A stretch of 14,647 nt of DNA from CALXSC01 sp035470525 (lineage in GTDB: Bacteria > Pseudomonadota > Alphaproteobacteria > Rickettsiales > UBA1997), in contig DATIQT010000024.1 in NCBI GenBank assembly GCA_035470525.1, forward strand, positions 1 through 14,647, in the 5' to 3' direction. Shown one piece after another: positions 13,799 through 14,647 of the stretch (its first letter is position 1; each line of letters starts with the position of its first letter). The notes under the pieces were generated by a model. The model did no database searches, was not told where the DNA came from, and worked only from the letters and a program-made list of their open reading frames with translations. The translations under genes were made by a program, and so were the position numbers.

Positions 13799-14391
13799 TG
13801 AAAACCATAGTTTTAGCATCAAATAACAGCAATAAAATTGCTGAAATATCAAAGTTATTATCTGAATTTGGTATAGAAGTAAAAAGTTTAAAAGACCTAG
13901 GATTAGGTGATCCAATTGAAAATGGTAAAACATTTACTGAAAATGCACTTATAAAATCAAATTTTGCTTTTGAGAAGACAGGGTTACCTTCATTAGCTGA
14001 TGATTCTGGATTTTGTGTAGATAGTTTAAACGGTTTTCCGGGATTATGCTCTGCAAGGTTTGCTAAAGCTTGTGGAAGTTATGAAGAAAGTTTTAAAATA
14101 ATTAATGAATGCATAAATCCTATAAATAAAAAAGCAAATTTTATTACAACTCTTTCTTTTATATATAAAAATTCTACAGGGCAAAGAATAGAAAAAATTT
14201 TTGAAGGAAAACTTGATGGAAATTTTACATATCCAGCTAAAGGAACAAATGGTTTTGGTTATTGTCCTTGTTTTACACCAAATGATTATTTGGAAACTTT
14301 TGGTGAAATGTTAGATGAACAAAGAATGAAAATTAATCATAGAGCAATAGCACTGAATAAATTTATAGATTTTATAAAAACATTAATTTAA
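13798..14391 (+). CDS. rdgB: Non-canonical purine NTP pyrophosphatase (RdgB/HAM1)
   Basis: House-cleaning enzyme that hydrolyses dITP, ITP and XTP to monophosphates, keeping deaminated purines out of DNA and RNA. The 197-residue length is typical. Motifs are VLASNNSNKIAEI (5-17), LADDSGFCVDSLNGFPGLCSARFA (66-89, with the catalytic DD at 68-69), GTNGFGYCPCF (149-159) and MKINHRAIAL (177-186). In the usual GFGYDPxF the aspartate is C156, and the usual SHRG reads NHRA, so the base-recognition region departs from the family norm. The ATG overlaps the hflC stop (TAATG), indicating translational coupling. Confidence 0.93.
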   Translation: MKTIVLASNNSNKIAEISKLLSEFGIEVKSLKDLGLGDPIENGKTFTENALIKSNFAFEKTGLPSLADDSGFCVDSLNGFPGLCSARFAKACGSYEESFKIINECINPINKKANFITTLSFIYKNSTGQRIEKIFEGKLDGNFTYPAKGTNGFGYCPCFTPNDYLETFGEMLDEQRMKINHRAIALNKFIDFIKTLI

Positions 14392-14647
14392 CCATAATTT
14401 CTTTAAAGGATAAGAAGTTAATTAATATGTATTAACAATATAAGACAAATTATCTTGAATAATTAGTCTGAAAATTAATTATTTCCATATTATATAAAAA
14501 ACTATTAAAGAGACCGTTCCAAATTCTGTGTCAATAATCAAACAACTTAATTAAATTTTTAAATTTTTTATGTTTAAAAATTTAATTTAAGTTATTTGAT
14601 AATTAATTATTAAAATTATTAATAAAATATTGATACAAATAATATGA
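14392..14647. other. Non-coding tail after rdgB
   Basis: About 256 AT-rich bases to the window end. It contains a stretch at 14508-14534 resembling a transposon end and the long stem-loop at 14537-14600. The last few bases contain an ATG (14644) that could begin another gene, but nothing can be said of it. Confidence 0.5.
14537..14600. repeat. Long AT-rich stem-loop
   Basis: The arms 14537-14563 and 14573-14600 are reverse complements apart from one mismatch and one extra base, giving a stem of about 27 bp around a 9-base loop (TTTTTTATG). The outer end, ATCAAACAACTT, shares TCAAACAACTT with the terminal repeats of the MITE-like family in this window. No T-run follows on the plus strand. It may act as a 3' end structure for rdgB mRNA or be a relic of a small palindromic element. 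Confidence 0.6.

Noticed and set aside
1..14647. CRISPR array, phage genes or toxin-antitoxin pair
   Set aside because: No regularly spaced direct repeats, no phage structural or integrase genes and no small paired genes of that type are visible.

Overview
The window is very AT-rich, tightly packed chromosomal DNA, read as an obligately host-associated alphaproteobacterium, most likely of the Rickettsiales. The reasons are the low GC content, a chromosomal virB10-virB11 pair of a P-like (rvh-type) type IV secretion system set among housekeeping genes, the alphaproteobacterial flavour of the housekeeping proteins, and a tolC-linked acidic protein that resembles the alphaproteobacterial pole organiser PopZ. 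The genus cannot be decided from the sequence alone. All genes use the standard bacterial code and every recognisable gene is intact.

Layout. Positions 1-140 hold one copy, cut by the window edge, of a short repeat with terminal inverted repeats (MITE-like). A shikimate kinase-like gene (minus) is divergent from tsaB (plus). tsaB converges with virB11, and virB10-virB11 form a minus-strand operon. virB10 is divergent from a plus-strand run dapB-ruvX-tolC-popZ-like-dnaQ, in which the genes touch, overlap or lie within a few bases of each other. A bidirectional terminator separates dnaQ from a minus-strand rpmH-tRNA-Pro(UGG) unit with a near-consensus promoter. A second, complete 187-bp copy of the repeat sits in inverted orientation just upstream of that promoter, so the two copies bracket about 8.4 kb. 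After it come divergent lspA and recG, then a pair of GC-rich palindromes arranged as an inverted repeat in the convergent recG/rpsD gap, then rpsD (minus). A roughly 360-bp non-coding stretch holds the rpsD promoter, a short direct repeat and a decayed repeat end. The last operon is lapA-like, hflC, rdgB (plus), followed by non-coding DNA with a long AT stem-loop.

Functions. The genes serve core cell maintenance: tRNA t6A modification (TsaB), diaminopimelate/lysine synthesis (DapB), DNA repair, proofreading and nucleotide hygiene (RuvX, RecG, DnaQ, RdgB), translation (S4, L34, tRNA-Pro), lipoprotein maturation (LspA), membrane protein quality control (HflC, LapA-like), and secretion/efflux (TolC, VirB10, VirB11).

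The parts most worth a second look are the MITE-like family and its inverted arrangement, the palindrome pair at 11491-11616, the PopZ-like protein encoded between tolC and dnaQ, and substitutions at family-conserved substrate-site positions in the AroK-, DapB- and RdgB-like proteins.
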